From Mycolicibacterium cosmeticum (GTDB lineage: Bacteria; Actinomycetota; Actinomycetes; Mycobacteriales; Mycobacteriaceae), in NCBI GenBank assembly GCA_016197365.1, contig JACPVS010000006.1:558001-622000 (forward strand): 64,000 nucleotides of DNA. The letters are read 5' to 3'. Every line of letters begins with the position of its first letter. The stretch's first letter is position 1. The notes under the pieces are model-generated. The model searched no databases and was not told the DNA's origin. It saw only the letters and a list, made by a program, of their open reading frames with translations. Shown piece by piece: positions 1 through 9,481 of this stretch. The position numbers and the translations under genes are program-made.

Positions 1-72
1 GACCGGTTGCGCTACACGGTGCACAGCTGGCAGCGGATCACGTTGCTGGAGCGCCAACATATGAGGCGATGA
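1..72 (+). CDS. accE5: Acyl-CoA carboxylase epsilon subunit AccE5, C-terminal end (partial)
   Basis: Only the last 23 codons are in the window. They end in a Ser-Trp-Gln-Arg-Ile-Thr-Leu segment followed by a terminal Met-Arg-Arg, which matches the end of the mycobacterial AccE5 subunit as I remember it (Rv3281). AccE5 binds the AccD beta subunit and stimulates the AccA3-AccD5 propionyl/acetyl-CoA carboxylase. The stop overlaps the ATG of maf (ATGA), so the two are translationally coupled. The matching biotin-carrying subunit, accA3, lies 5.6 kb downstream in this window, as in M. tuberculosis. Confidence 0.8.
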   Translation, partial: DRLRYTVHSWQRITLLERQHMRR

Positions 73-707
73 CTCGAGTCGTCCTGGGCTCGGCGTCGGC
101 GGGCCGGCTCGGGGTGCTCCGTCAGGCGGGCATCGAACCGCTGGTGCTGGTCTCCGATGTGGATGAGGACGCCATCGTGGCGTCGCTGCCCGGTGCGCCA
201 CCGGCCGACGTGGTGCTCGCACTGTCGGCGGCGAAGGCGGCCCGGGTGGCCGAATCCCTGGACATCACGGATTGCGTGGTGATCGGCTGTGACTCGATGC
301 TCGAAGTCGCCGGCCGGTTGTGCGGCAAGCCGGGCAGCGTCGACGCGGCCCGCGCGCAGTGGCAGTCGTCGGCAGGGCGGCCCGGCATTCTGCACACCGG
401 GCATTCCGTGCTCCGCGTGCGCGACGGCGTCGTCGCCGCCCGGGTAGGCCAGACCGCCTCCACCACAGTGCATTTCGCGCGCCCCGAACCAACCGACCTG
501 GACGCCTATCTGGCCAGCGGCGAACCGCTGTGGGTGGCGGGCGGATTCACCCTCGACGGTCTCGGCGGCTGGTTCGTGGACCGCATCGAAGGCGACCCGT
601 CGAACGTGATCGGGCTGAGCCTGCCCCTGCTGCGCACCATGCTGGCCGGGCTGGGACTGGGCGTCGCCGAACTCTGGGCGGCGAATCCTCCTGCGCCGCG
701 GCCCTGA
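69..707 (+). CDS. maf: Maf-like nucleotide pyrophosphatase
   Basis: This 212-residue protein fits the Maf/YhdE family, which hydrolyses non-canonical or modified nucleoside triphosphates to the monophosphate and pyrophosphate in the cytoplasm. The N-terminal signature Gly-Ser-Ala-Ser-Ala-Gly-Arg (about residues 7-13) corresponds to the family's S-x-S-x-R nucleotide-binding loop, and the central Cys-Asp-Ser block (about residue 75) carries the expected catalytic Asp. A GKP block follows, as in other Maf proteins. Length is normal. The start overlaps the accE5 stop. Order accE5-maf-sseA is the conserved mycobacterial order. Confidence 0.9.
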   Translation: MTRVVLGSASAGRLGVLRQAGIEPLVLVSDVDEDAIVASLPGAPPADVVLALSAAKAARVAESLDITDCVVIGCDSMLEVAGRLCGKPGSVDAARAQWQSSAGRPGILHTGHSVLRVRDGVVAARVGQTASTTVHFARPEPTDLDAYLASGEPLWVAGGFTLDGLGGWFVDRIEGDPSNVIGLSLPLLRTMLAGLGLGVAELWAANPPAPRP

Positions 708-710
708 AAA

Positions 711-1616
711 TCAGGGCGCAGGAGCAACTTTGAACGTCGCGCTGCCGTTCACCACCGCGGACACCGTCAGGATGTAGTTCTGGCCCCGCCCGGCGGTGAT
801 CGCGGTGCAGGGCAGCGTCGCTCCGACGGCGATCGGCATGTCGCCGGCGCAGCTCGCCGAATCCGGCGCCTGACCCGACTGCCGTAACTGCGCGAGCAAC
901 GCGCCTTCGGCAATCGCCTTGGGCAGCGTCCCGGCGGTACCGCCGCCGGCGCCGCCGTTGGGCGCCAGCACCGGGCCACCGTTCGGCAACTGCGGTCCGC
1001 CGCCGGGCGGCTGCGCGGGTTCGCCACCGGGTGCCGCCAGCAGGCCGTATTCCATCACCAGACCCTGGACCTGCCTGACCACCACACCCTGCCGGGTCGT
1101 CGCGCCCGCGACGGTCACAGCGCAGAAAGCCGTGGCGCCGACCTTGCCCTCCAGATCCGATTCACAACTCACCGAGTCCGGAACGGTCTTGGTGGACCGG
1201 TTGACCATGTCGGTGACCGCGACCTCCAGCTGGCTCTTGCTCACCGAGGGGGACATCGCGTAGTTCAGCTCGGTGCCGTTGACGCCGGTCACGGCGACGG
1301 TGATCTGGAAACCGTTCACCGGACTGATCGTGATGGCGCACACGGCTTTCTGCCCCACCTGGCTCATCAGATCCTGCGGGCAGTCCACCGCCTGCGGCGT
1401 CACACCGTTGCGCCCCAGTTGGTCGGAAACCATCTTCTGCAGCACGTCTTTGGCGACCTTCGGGCCATCGGCCGGTTGGCCTGGCGCTGCGCTGGACGTC
1501 GAGGAACCGGCCTGGGCGGGCCGGCCCTCGGTGGTGCTGGTGCATCCAGCGGCCACCACGCAGCCCGCCGCCGCCAACGCACCGGCGACTGTTACTCGGA
1601 TCACTCTCATGCCCAT
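711..1616 (-). CDS. Lipoprotein with three DUF4333-like units
   Basis: This 301-residue protein begins with a short Arg-containing N-terminus, a hydrophobic stretch and a lipobox ending Ala-Ala-Gly-Cys at about residue 25, so it should be a lipid-anchored envelope protein. A Ser/Thr/Pro linker follows. The rest holds three similar units, each with a Cys-Pro/Cys-x-x-Asp segment, a Val-Gly-x-x-x-x-Cys segment and an alternating Val/Thr strand, the pattern of the actinobacterial DUF4333 family (about residues 55-130, 130-200 and 235-299). Two cysteines per unit suggest one disulfide each. A Gly/Pro/Asn-rich linker separates units two and three. Function is unknown. The start at 1616 puts the signal peptide first; 1610 is the alternative. 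It is encoded against maf and sseA. Confidence 0.8.
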   Translation of the reverse strand: MGMRVIRVTVAGALAAAGCVVAAGCTSTTEGRPAQAGSSTSSAAPGQPADGPKVAKDVLQKMVSDQLGRNGVTPQAVDCPQDLMSQVGQKAVCAITISPVNGFQITVAVTGVNGTELNYAMSPSVSKSQLEVAVTDMVNRSTKTVPDSVSCESDLEGKVGATAFCAVTVAGATTRQGVVVRQVQGLVMEYGLLAAPGGEPAQPPGGGPQLPNGGPVLAPNGGAGGGTAGTLPKAIAEGALLAQLRQSGQAPDSASCAGDMPIAVGATLPCTAITAGRGQNYILTVSAVVNGSATFKVAPAP

Positions 1617-1725
1617 GGCCGCCCATTGTGCCCTGCCCCTGTGCCCGTACCGCACGCACGGCGGAGCCGCCACCAGGATTCGGCCTACGGGCGTGCAACC
1701 AGCAGCGCGTGAGTAGGCTTTGAGC

Positions 1726-2610
1726 GTGCCACTGCCTGCCGATCCTGATCCCGCCCTCGCCACCTATGCCCACCCGGAACGCCTGGTCACCGCCGACTGG
1801 CTGTCGGGCAATCTCGGCCGGCCGGGCCTGTCCATCGTCGAGTCCGACGAGGACGTGCTGCTCTACGACACCGGCCACATCCCCGGCGCGGTGAAGATCG
1901 ACTGGCACGTCGACCTCAACGACCCGACCGTCCGCGATTACATCGACGGTGCGCAGTTCGCCGATCTGATGGACCGCAAGGGCATTTCCCGCGACGACAC
2001 CGTGGTGATCTACGGCGACAAGAGCAACTGGTGGGCCGCGTACGCGCTGTGGGTGTTCACCCTCTTCGGCCACCCGGACGTCCGGCTGCTCGACGGCGGC
2101 CGGGATCTGTGGGTGTCGCACGGCCGGGACACCTCGCTGGAGGTCCCGACCCGTCAGACCACCGGTTACCCGGTGGTGGAACGCAATGACAGCCCCATCC
2201 GCGCGTACCGCGAAGACGTCCTCGCCACGTTGGGCACCCAACCGCTCATCGATGTGCGGTCTCCGCAGGAGTACACCGGCGAGCGCACCCACATGCCCGA
2301 TTACCCGGAGGAGGGCGCCCTGCGCGGCGGCCACATCCCGACGGCGGTGTCGATCCCGTGGGCCAAGGCCGCAGATGAGAGTGGCCGGTTCCGCAGCCGC
2401 GCCGAACTCGACAAGCTCTACGGGCACCTCGACGCCGACGACAAAACGATCGTGTACTGCCGGATCGGCGAGCGATCCAGCCACACCTGGTTCGTACTGA
2501 CGCACCTGCTGGGGCTGCCGGGCGTGCGCAACTACGACGGCTCGTGGACCGAGTGGGGTAACGCCGTCCGCGTGCCGGTCGCGGTGGGAGAGCAGCCCGG
2601 CTCGGCATGA
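1726..2610 (+). CDS. sseA: Thiosulfate/3-mercaptopyruvate sulfurtransferase SseA
   Basis: A 294-residue protein with two rhodanese domains, closely similar along its whole length to M. tuberculosis SseA (Rv3283) as I recall it. The N-terminal domain (about 10-140) is structural. The C-terminal domain (about 165-285) carries the active-site loop Cys-Arg-Ile-Gly-Glu-Arg-Ser with Cys245 as persulfide-carrying nucleophile. It transfers sulfane sulfur from thiosulfate or 3-mercaptopyruvate to an acceptor. I chose GTG 1726 over TTG 1720 because the purine-rich GAGTAGG sequence lies 8 nt upstream of GTG and the resulting N-terminus matches the mycobacterial protein. The stop overlaps the next ATG (ATGA), linking it to a SufE-like sulfur acceptor. 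Confidence 0.9.
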   Translation: MPLPADPDPALATYAHPERLVTADWLSGNLGRPGLSIVESDEDVLLYDTGHIPGAVKIDWHVDLNDPTVRDYIDGAQFADLMDRKGISRDDTVVIYGDKSNWWAAYALWVFTLFGHPDVRLLDGGRDLWVSHGRDTSLEVPTRQTTGYPVVERNDSPIRAYREDVLATLGTQPLIDVRSPQEYTGERTHMPDYPEEGALRGGHIPTAVSIPWAKAADESGRFRSRAELDKLYGHLDADDKTIVYCRIGERSSHTWFVLTHLLGLPGVRNYDGSWTEWGNAVRVPVAVGEQPGSA

Positions 2611-3026
2611 GTGCGATGCCCGCCGCACTGGCCGAGGTGGTCGCCGAGTTCCAGGAGATGACCGGTCAGGACAAACTGCAGCTGCTGCTGGAGTTCGCGA
2701 ATGAGTTGCCACCGCTGCCCGGCCATCTCGAAGAAGCGGCCATGGAACCCGTTCCCGAGTGTCAGTCGCCGTTGTTCCTCGATGTCGACGCCGCCGACCG
2801 CGACAACGTCCGCCTGTATTTCAGTGCGCCGGCCGAAGCCCCGACCACCCGGGGCTTCGCCGCCATCCTGGCGGCCGGCCTGGACGGCCAATCCGCGGAC
2901 GCCATCCTCGACGTACCGGACGACTTCTACTCCGAACTGGGGCTTGCCAAGCTGATCAGCCCGCTGCGCCTGCGGGGGATGTCGGCGATGCTGACGCGCA
3001 TCAAACGGCGCTTGCGCGAAGATTGA
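2607..3026 (+). CDS. SufE-like sulfur acceptor protein
   Basis: A 139-residue protein of the SufE/YgdK family, equivalent to Rv3284 by position. SufE proteins take a persulfide from a sulfurtransferase or cysteine desulfurase and pass it on for Fe-S cluster or thiocofactor assembly. The acceptor cysteine is Cys52 in a Pro-Glu-Cys-Gln-Ser-Pro loop, and the C-terminal region has the family's Leu-Ser/Ile-Ser-Pro-Leu-Arg-x-x-Gly-x-x-x-Met helix. The 4-bp overlap with sseA suggests that SseA is its sulfur donor; this partnership is inferred from coupling, not shown. Confidence 0.85.
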   Translation: MSAMPAALAEVVAEFQEMTGQDKLQLLLEFANELPPLPGHLEEAAMEPVPECQSPLFLDVDAADRDNVRLYFSAPAEAPTTRGFAAILAAGLDGQSADAILDVPDDFYSELGLAKLISPLRLRGMSAMLTRIKRRLRED

Positions 3027-3051
3027 GTTGCGGGCAAATTTCGACATCCGC

Positions 3052-3069
3052 TCCCGTTAATTAACGGGA
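3052..3069. promoter_or_regulatory. 18-bp perfect palindrome in the sufE-like / phosphodiesterase-like gap
   Basis: The sequence TCCCGTTAATTAACGGGA is its own reverse complement. It sits 26 bp after the SufE-like gene and about 150 bp before the next start. It is AT-rich in the centre, has no loop and no U-tract, so it looks more like a dimeric repressor site than a terminator. No regulator is obvious beside it. Confidence 0.4.
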
Positions 3070-3215
3070 CCTTAAAAATTGCTTCGCGACACGCCACGCC
3101 GACGCGTCCGCCGTGCCAGAATGCACGTGGAAATCCGGCGCGGCGACGATGCCGGCCGCGCATGGCAGCCGCCGCACGCAAGACGAGGACGCGATCACGA
3201 GAGGTTCCCGCCTTC

Positions 3216-4655
3216 ATGGACCGGCAACACAGAGACGTCATCCTGTATGAACTGAACGAGGTCCCGTGGGACGTCATCGACATCTACGCCAGCAAGCGCC
3301 CTGACTCTCATATGGCCGCCCTCCTGGCAGAGGGACAGTGCCTGACGACGGTGCATGAGGACCGCGAAGAACACCAGGGGCTGCAGCCGTGGCGAACATG
3401 GCCGACGCTGCACATGTCGACCTACGGCCACAATTCGTTCGACCTGGGTCAGGACCCGACGACCTTCCGCGGCGACCCCATCTGGGATGTGGCCGAGGAC
3501 GCCGGCCTGTCGGTCGGCCTGTTCGGGCCGATGCAGAGTTGGCCGGCGCGGCAGTTCCGGAACGGCGGTTTCTACATCCCGGACACCTTCAGCCAGGATG
3601 CCAAGACCTATCCGGCCGCGCTCGAGAGCTTCCAGACCTTCAACCTGGCGATGACCGGCGAGAACGGGTTCTCCCCCGACACCGTCCTGAATCCCGGGAC
3701 ACTGGCGGGTACCGCGGCCGACCTGGTCCGGCAAGGCCTGACCCCGCGTTCGATGGCCACCCTGGGCAGGCACCTGGTCAAGGAGCGAATCGACCCGCGC
3801 TACAAGGCATTCCGCTCCGCCATGCAGGCTCCACTGAGCTTCGACCTGTATTGGAAACTGCACCGGACCCACAATCCGCGCCTCAGCGTGTTCTTCACCA
3901 ATCACGTGGCCGGCATGATGCACCGGTTCTGGGGCGACGGCATGCCCGGCTACACCGAGAAGTACGACTACACCTCCGATGACGTGTACGGCAGTTTCAT
4001 CGTCGGGGCCATGGATATCGCCGACCGGCAGATCGGCCGTATCCGCAAATACCTGGCCAAGAATCCGAACTCGATGCTCGTGCTCTCGGCGAGCATGGGT
4101 CAGGGCCCGGTCGCGGTGCCCGAACTCGACGACCACATGTATGTCGTCGCGGATTACGCCAAGCTCGCCGGGGTGCTCGGGCTGCCCCGCACCGGCCCGG
4201 GCCTGGCGATGTATCCGATGCTGTCGCTCGTCTTCGACACCGAGGACGACGCCCGCGCGGCGGTGCCGCCGTTGACCTCGGTGTCCATCGACGGGAAGGG
4301 CCCGCTGTTCGCACGTGTCCGCCTCGAGGGCAAGACGGTGACCTTCGGCATCGACTACACGCTGGGCTGCGAAGAATCGGCCATGCTGCGCTTCCGGCCC
4401 GCGGGAGACGCCGCGTCGGCGGATGTCGTCGCCCCGGCGGAGAGGCTGGGCCTGGCCCGGCAGCCCCGGGTCGGTGGGATCAACACCGGCTATCACATCC
4501 CCGAGGGCATCCTGGTCGCGGCGGGAGCGGGCGTGACCGCCGACCCGTCGCGCAAGGAGGTCGACGTGCTCGACGTGGCACCGTCACTGCTCGCCAATGC
4601 GCTCGGCGTGGAACCGGCACCGTCGATGCAGGGATTGCCCAGCCTGTTCGACTGA
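3216..4655 (+). CDS. Alkaline-phosphatase-superfamily (type I phosphodiesterase-like) protein with altered metal site
   Basis: A 479-residue soluble protein without signal peptide. The overall pattern is that of the type I phosphodiesterase/nucleotide pyrophosphatase fold: an N-terminal strand with Glu-Leu-Asn-Glu where the family has Asp-Gly, a Thr-Trp-Pro-Thr segment (about residues 60-65) in the place of the Thr nucleophile, an Asn-His-x-x-x-x-x-His segment near the middle and a Gly-Tyr-His-Ile-Pro-Glu-Gly segment near the end. The usual Ser-Asp-His-Gly metal ligand block reads Ser-Ala-Ser-Met-Gly, so two ligands seem lost. Relatives with the Glu-Leu-Asn-Glu start occur in polysaccharide gene clusters, to my memory. 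I chose ATG 3216, with GAGAGG 11 nt upstream; an in-frame start exists at 3162. It precedes a PhyH-type dioxygenase; both are inserted between conserved genes. Confidence 0.65.
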   Translation: MDRQHRDVILYELNEVPWDVIDIYASKRPDSHMAALLAEGQCLTTVHEDREEHQGLQPWRTWPTLHMSTYGHNSFDLGQDPTTFRGDPIWDVAEDAGLSVGLFGPMQSWPARQFRNGGFYIPDTFSQDAKTYPAALESFQTFNLAMTGENGFSPDTVLNPGTLAGTAADLVRQGLTPRSMATLGRHLVKERIDPRYKAFRSAMQAPLSFDLYWKLHRTHNPRLSVFFTNHVAGMMHRFWGDGMPGYTEKYDYTSDDVYGSFIVGAMDIADRQIGRIRKYLAKNPNSMLVLSASMGQGPVAVPELDDHMYVVADYAKLAGVLGLPRTGPGLAMYPMLSLVFDTEDDARAAVPPLTSVSIDGKGPLFARVRLEGKTVTFGIDYTLGCEESAMLRFRPAGDAASADVVAPAERLGLARQPRVGGINTGYHIPEGILVAAGAGVTADPSRKEVDVLDVAPSLLANALGVEPAPSMQGLPSLFD

Positions 4656-4809
4656 CAGGTTTCGACAATTTTCGCAACCGTCAATAGCGCGCCGGTCCGC
4701 GTCTCGGCCGAAACTTGTTCGCATCCAGCCATTTTCAGCAAACGCGGGCAGCGTCGCGCCCCCGTTCGGCACCTCCCCGACCTGCGCCGAAGCGGATATC
4801 GTCGTCGCC

Positions 4810-5586
4810 ATGCGGGACTTTCGTCTTCGCGACTCACGGGGCAACCTGCTCGCCGCGGCGGATCCGCACATCTGCGACATCTCGGCGCAACTGCACACTT
4901 CCGGATTCGTCCACGTCCCCGATGCCGTCACGCCAACCGATATCGAACGGGCCGACGACGAGGTTCGCGCGTACCTGAGGACGCACCCCGGGGACATCCA
5001 CGAATCGGACGCGCCGGACGACTGGGACTGCCCGACGATCAGCGCGCTGAGCGTCGATCCGGAGCTCGAGGCGATCCTGGCCGCCCTGACCGCGAGTGTG
5101 CACTCTGCCGCCGCGGGTGGCTATCAATCCCGCACGCTGCGGATCTACGGCGGGGCGCAGTCGCACCGGACCAATCCCTACGACTGGCATTACGACGCCA
5201 ATGTCATCACCGTGCTGATCCCGCTGACCGTCCCCGATTGCGAACCGGACGCCCTCGGTCATCACGCCACGTTCCCGAACCACCGCGCGCATCGCCGCTT
5301 TTCCTGGAGCGACGTCCTCGACAAGGCCCTGACCCAGAACCGTGTGCACGGGAGATGGACCGCGCGCCGGCTGGCGCGCGATCCCGAAGCCCACACCATC
5401 CGTTTCAGACCGGGCAGCGGGTACATCTTCTGCGGCCACCGCACCCTGCATCGGCCCATGTCGTGGCCGAGTGATCAGGTGCGCGCCACGCTGAACCTCC
5501 ACTACGGATACCCGTATGACAAAGGACATTCCACCGCCCGGACCTTCCATTCGGTACAGCGGCTCCTGCACCGGGTGACTGCCTGA
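4810..5586 (+). CDS. Phytanoyl-CoA dioxygenase (PhyH)-like Fe(II)/2-oxoglutarate oxygenase
   Basis: A 258-residue protein of the PhyH family of non-haem iron, 2-oxoglutarate-dependent oxygenases. The His-x-Asp iron motif is in Trp-His-Tyr-Asp-Ala-Asn (about residue 122), followed by a strand ending Leu-Ile-Pro-Leu. The distal iron His is in the Gly-His-Arg-Thr-Leu-His-Arg segment (about residue 215) and the 2-oxoglutarate Arg is likely in Arg-Ala-Thr-Leu-Asn-Leu. All catalytic ligands are present, so it should be active. The substrate is unknown; family members hydroxylate lipids, amino acids and small metabolites. The 154-bp gap from the preceding gene leaves room for its own promoter. ATG 4810 is chosen because homology-like sequence begins there. 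Confidence 0.75.
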   Translation: MRDFRLRDSRGNLLAAADPHICDISAQLHTSGFVHVPDAVTPTDIERADDEVRAYLRTHPGDIHESDAPDDWDCPTISALSVDPELEAILAALTASVHSAAAGGYQSRTLRIYGGAQSHRTNPYDWHYDANVITVLIPLTVPDCEPDALGHHATFPNHRAHRRFSWSDVLDKALTQNRVHGRWTARRLARDPEAHTIRFRPGSGYIFCGHRTLHRPMSWPSDQVRATLNLHYGYPYDKGHSTARTFHSVQRLLHRVTA

Positions 5587-5603
5587 TCCAGAGCGCGCAA
5601 AAG

Positions 5604-5617
5604 TTACCGACAAGTAA
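5604..5617. promoter_or_regulatory. Inverted repeat TTAC-N6-GTAA upstream of accA3
   Basis: A short inverted repeat lies about 100 bp before the accA3 start, just after the PhyH-like gene. Four-bp arms with a 6-bp spacer fit a TetR-type operator but are too short to be compelling. Between it and accA3 the sequence becomes AT-rich with two copies of TTCTTA (5671 and 5684), a likely promoter area. Confidence 0.25.
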
Positions 5618-5690
5618 TGCGACCGGCTCGCAACCCCTGGAGTCGCGCCGCCTAGACTGCCGACGATAGATTCTTAAAGACGTTTCTTAG

Positions 5691-7511
<1,821 letters not shown>

Positions 7512-7526
7512 TAGCTTTTCCCCGCG

Positions 7527-7583
7527 CGAACGTTGATTACCGCTCGAAGAAATTGAGTTTCTTCGAGCGGTAATCAACGTTCG
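7527..7583. terminator. 26-bp perfect inverted repeat with 5-nt loop after accA3
   Basis: Left arm 7527-7552 and right arm 7558-7583 are perfect reverse complements, with a TTGAG loop. The stem is unusually long and includes an AT-containing segment rather than being pure GC. It starts 15 bp after the accA3 stop and ends 21 bp before the next start. No U-tract follows, which is usual for mycobacterial terminators. It probably ends accA3 transcription; a retained mRNA structure is the alternative. Confidence 0.75.
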
Positions 7584-7604
7584 GCGGCAGATGGGGAGGC
7601 CCTG

Positions 7605-7937
7605 ATGGAGCCCGTAGAGATCAACAACGGCCAGTGGTACCTGCGCGGTCTGCGCTGCGACGACCGGGTCGACGACCGGCCCGCGCTGGCCGATCTGGGT
7701 GAGGACGACCTGGACTACGTGCACGACGCCGAGGACGGCTGGGCCGACGAGACGCGATACACCTGGGCGGTCTGCGAACCGACCACCGGCGAACTGCTCG
7801 CCGAGGTCGTGCTCGACCCCGTGACCGGGTTCATGAGCAGCCGCGGCAGGCCGGGCTTCGAGGACGCCGCCGCCATGTCGGAGGACACCGTGCGCCGGTA
7901 TGCGACCGAAGTGCTCGGTCTGGACGTGCACACGTGA
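7605..7937 (+). CDS. Small protein resembling the N-terminal half of a GNAT acetyltransferase
   Basis: A 110-residue acidic protein. The N-terminal pattern Trp-Tyr-Leu-Arg-x-Leu-Arg-x-Asp-Asp-Arg and the later Trp-Ala-Val-x-[11 protein letters not shown] strand resemble the first half of RimJ-type GNAT proteins, but the acetyl-CoA-binding Q/R-x-x-G-x-G/A loop is absent and the protein is about 70 residues short. It may be a shortened, non-catalytic remnant or a separate small family. GGGGAGG lies 6 nt before the ATG. Its last codons overlap the GTG of the malate dehydrogenase gene (GTGA), so the two are translated together. Confidence 0.65.
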   Translation: MEPVEINNGQWYLRGLRCDDRVDDRPALADLGEDDLDYVHDAEDGWADETRYTWAVCEPTTGELLAEVVLDPVTGFMSSRGRPGFEDAAAMSEDTVRRYATEVLGLDVHT

Positions 7938-8914
7938 GCAAGGTCGTCACCGTCACCGGCGCGGCCGGCCAGATCGGCTACGCCGCGCTGTTCCGCATCG
8001 GCGCCGGCGCACTGCTCGGGCGGGACGTGCCCGTGACGCTGCGACTGCTGGAGCTCCCCGCCGCGATCAGGGCCGCCGAGGGTGTGGTCATGGAGCTGGT
8101 GGACAGCGCCTTCGATCTGTTGGTCGACGTCGAAATCCACGACGATCCGGTGCGCGCCTTCGACGGCGTCGACGTCGCGCTGCTGGTGGGCGCGCGGCCG
8201 CGCAGCAAGGGGATGGAACGCGCCGACCTGCTGGCCGCCAACGCCGCGATCTTCGCCGGTGCCGGGCAGGCACTGAACGCCGGCGCGGGCAGCGACGTGC
8301 GGGTCGTGGTGGTCGGCAATCCCGCGAACACCAACGCGCTGGTGGCCTCGGCCCACGCTCCGGACATCCCGCCGAGCAGGTTCACCGCGCTGACCCGGCT
8401 GGACCACAACCGCGCCGTGGCCGCGCTCGCCGCCCACGCCGACGTGCACGTCACTGAGGTCTCGCAGCTGACGGTGTGGGGCAACCACTCGCCCACCATG
8501 TACCCCGACATCTTCCACGCCGTGGTGGCCGGCCGCCCCGGAGCCGACTTCGCCGCCGACACCGATTGGCTGGCAAAGGATTTCATCCCGACGGTGGCCA
8601 GGCGCGGCACCGCGATCATCGAGGCGCGCGGCACCTCGTCGGCCGCCTCGGCAGCCAACGCCGCCATCGATCACGTCCGCGACTGGGTGGACGGCACCGA
8701 CCCCGCCGACTGGACATCGGTGGCGCTGCCCTCCCCCGGCGTCTACGGCATCCCGGAGGGAGTGGTCGCCTCCCTACCCGTGCGCGCGGTCGACGGCGCG
8801 TGGCAGATCGTGGAGGGCCTGGAGATCAACGAGTTCTCCCGGGCCCGCATCGACGCCTCGGTAGCCGAACTGCTCGACGAGCGGGCCGCGGTCGAGGTGC
8901 TCGGCCTGCTCTAG
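7934..8914 (+). CDS. Malate dehydrogenase (likely second, divergent copy)
   Basis: A 326-residue NAD-dependent malate dehydrogenase of the LDH/MDH superfamily; it interconverts malate and oxaloacetate. Visible are the Gly-Ala-Ala-Gly-Gln-Ile-Gly nucleotide loop (residues 9-15), the Gly-Ala-Arg-Pro-Arg active-site loop, the Gly-Asn-Pro-Ala-Asn-Thr-Asn segment, the Arg-Leu-Asp-His-Asn-Arg segment and the catalytic His in Trp-Gly-Asn-His-Ser. It resembles Mdh of M. tuberculosis (Rv1240) but differs at many sites and in location, so it is probably a paralogue, with the housekeeping gene elsewhere. GTG start coupled to the small upstream gene. Its stop shares the bases CTAG with the convergent MobA-like gene. 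Confidence 0.88.
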   Translation: MSKVVTVTGAAGQIGYAALFRIGAGALLGRDVPVTLRLLELPAAIRAAEGVVMELVDSAFDLLVDVEIHDDPVRAFDGVDVALLVGARPRSKGMERADLLAANAAIFAGAGQALNAGAGSDVRVVVVGNPANTNALVASAHAPDIPPSRFTALTRLDHNRAVAALAAHADVHVTEVSQLTVWGNHSPTMYPDIFHAVVAGRPGADFAADTDWLAKDFIPTVARRGTAIIEARGTSSAASAANAAIDHVRDWVDGTDPADWTSVALPSPGVYGIPEGVVASLPVRAVDGAWQIVEGLEINEFSRARIDASVAELLDERAAVEVLGLL

Positions 8915-9447
8915 CGCTCATCGACATCAGCGCCGGTGGCGAGGTCGCCGCATTCGACGTCGACCACATCGGTGCGCGCCCGCAGGAACGGGCCGGCGCC
9001 GGTGTCGCCGTGCACGGCGGCCAGCAGGTCCGGCCAGAAGCGGCGCGCGATCACTACGGGGTGCCCCGGCCTGCCCGCGTAGACCGCCCGGGCCAAACCC
9101 GTATCCGACGCCGCCGCCAGCACCCGGCGCACCGCGTCCGCGCCGACGTCCGGGGTGTCGACGAGGCTGACGACGGCCAGGTCGGCGTCCACCGCGGCGA
9201 TACCGGCCCGCAGTGAGGCCGAGATCCCGCCGCGCCAATCCTCTGCGAGTACCGCCCGCGCCGGGGTGGGCACCTCCACCACCGCCGCACCCAGCACGAC
9301 GACGATGTCGGTGCAACCCCCGCCGTCCAGGGCCGCCACCGCCGCATTCAGCCAACGGCCCTGTTCGGCAAGAACTTTCGGCATTCCGTACCGCGATCCC
9401 GCGCCCGCGGCCAGCAGGACCCCCGCGGCGACATGAGAACTCGACAT
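8911..9447 (-). CDS. MobA/MocA-like nucleotidyltransferase
   Basis: A 178-residue protein with the N-terminal [11 protein letters not shown]-x-x-Lys signature of MobA-like NTP transferases (residues 10-24) and a Val-Asp-Thr-Pro-Asp segment in place of the metal-binding Asp-x-Pro. The MocA group transfers CMP to molybdopterin for xanthine-dehydrogenase-type enzymes. Such an enzyme (24404-27789) is the obvious client, although 15 kb away. Divergent from the purine permease across 34 bp. Start at 9447 is the only ATG before the nucleotide loop. Confidence 0.75.
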   Translation of the reverse strand: MSSSHVAAGVLLAAGAGSRYGMPKVLAEQGRWLNAAVAALDGGGCTDIVVVLGAAVVEVPTPARAVLAEDWRGGISASLRAGIAAVDADLAVVSLVDTPDVGADAVRRVLAAASDTGLARAVYAGRPGHPVVIARRFWPDLLAAVHGDTGAGPFLRARTDVVDVECGDLATGADVDER

Positions 9448-9481
9448 GCGAACAGTGTGAACGTGAACGAAACTTTCAACG

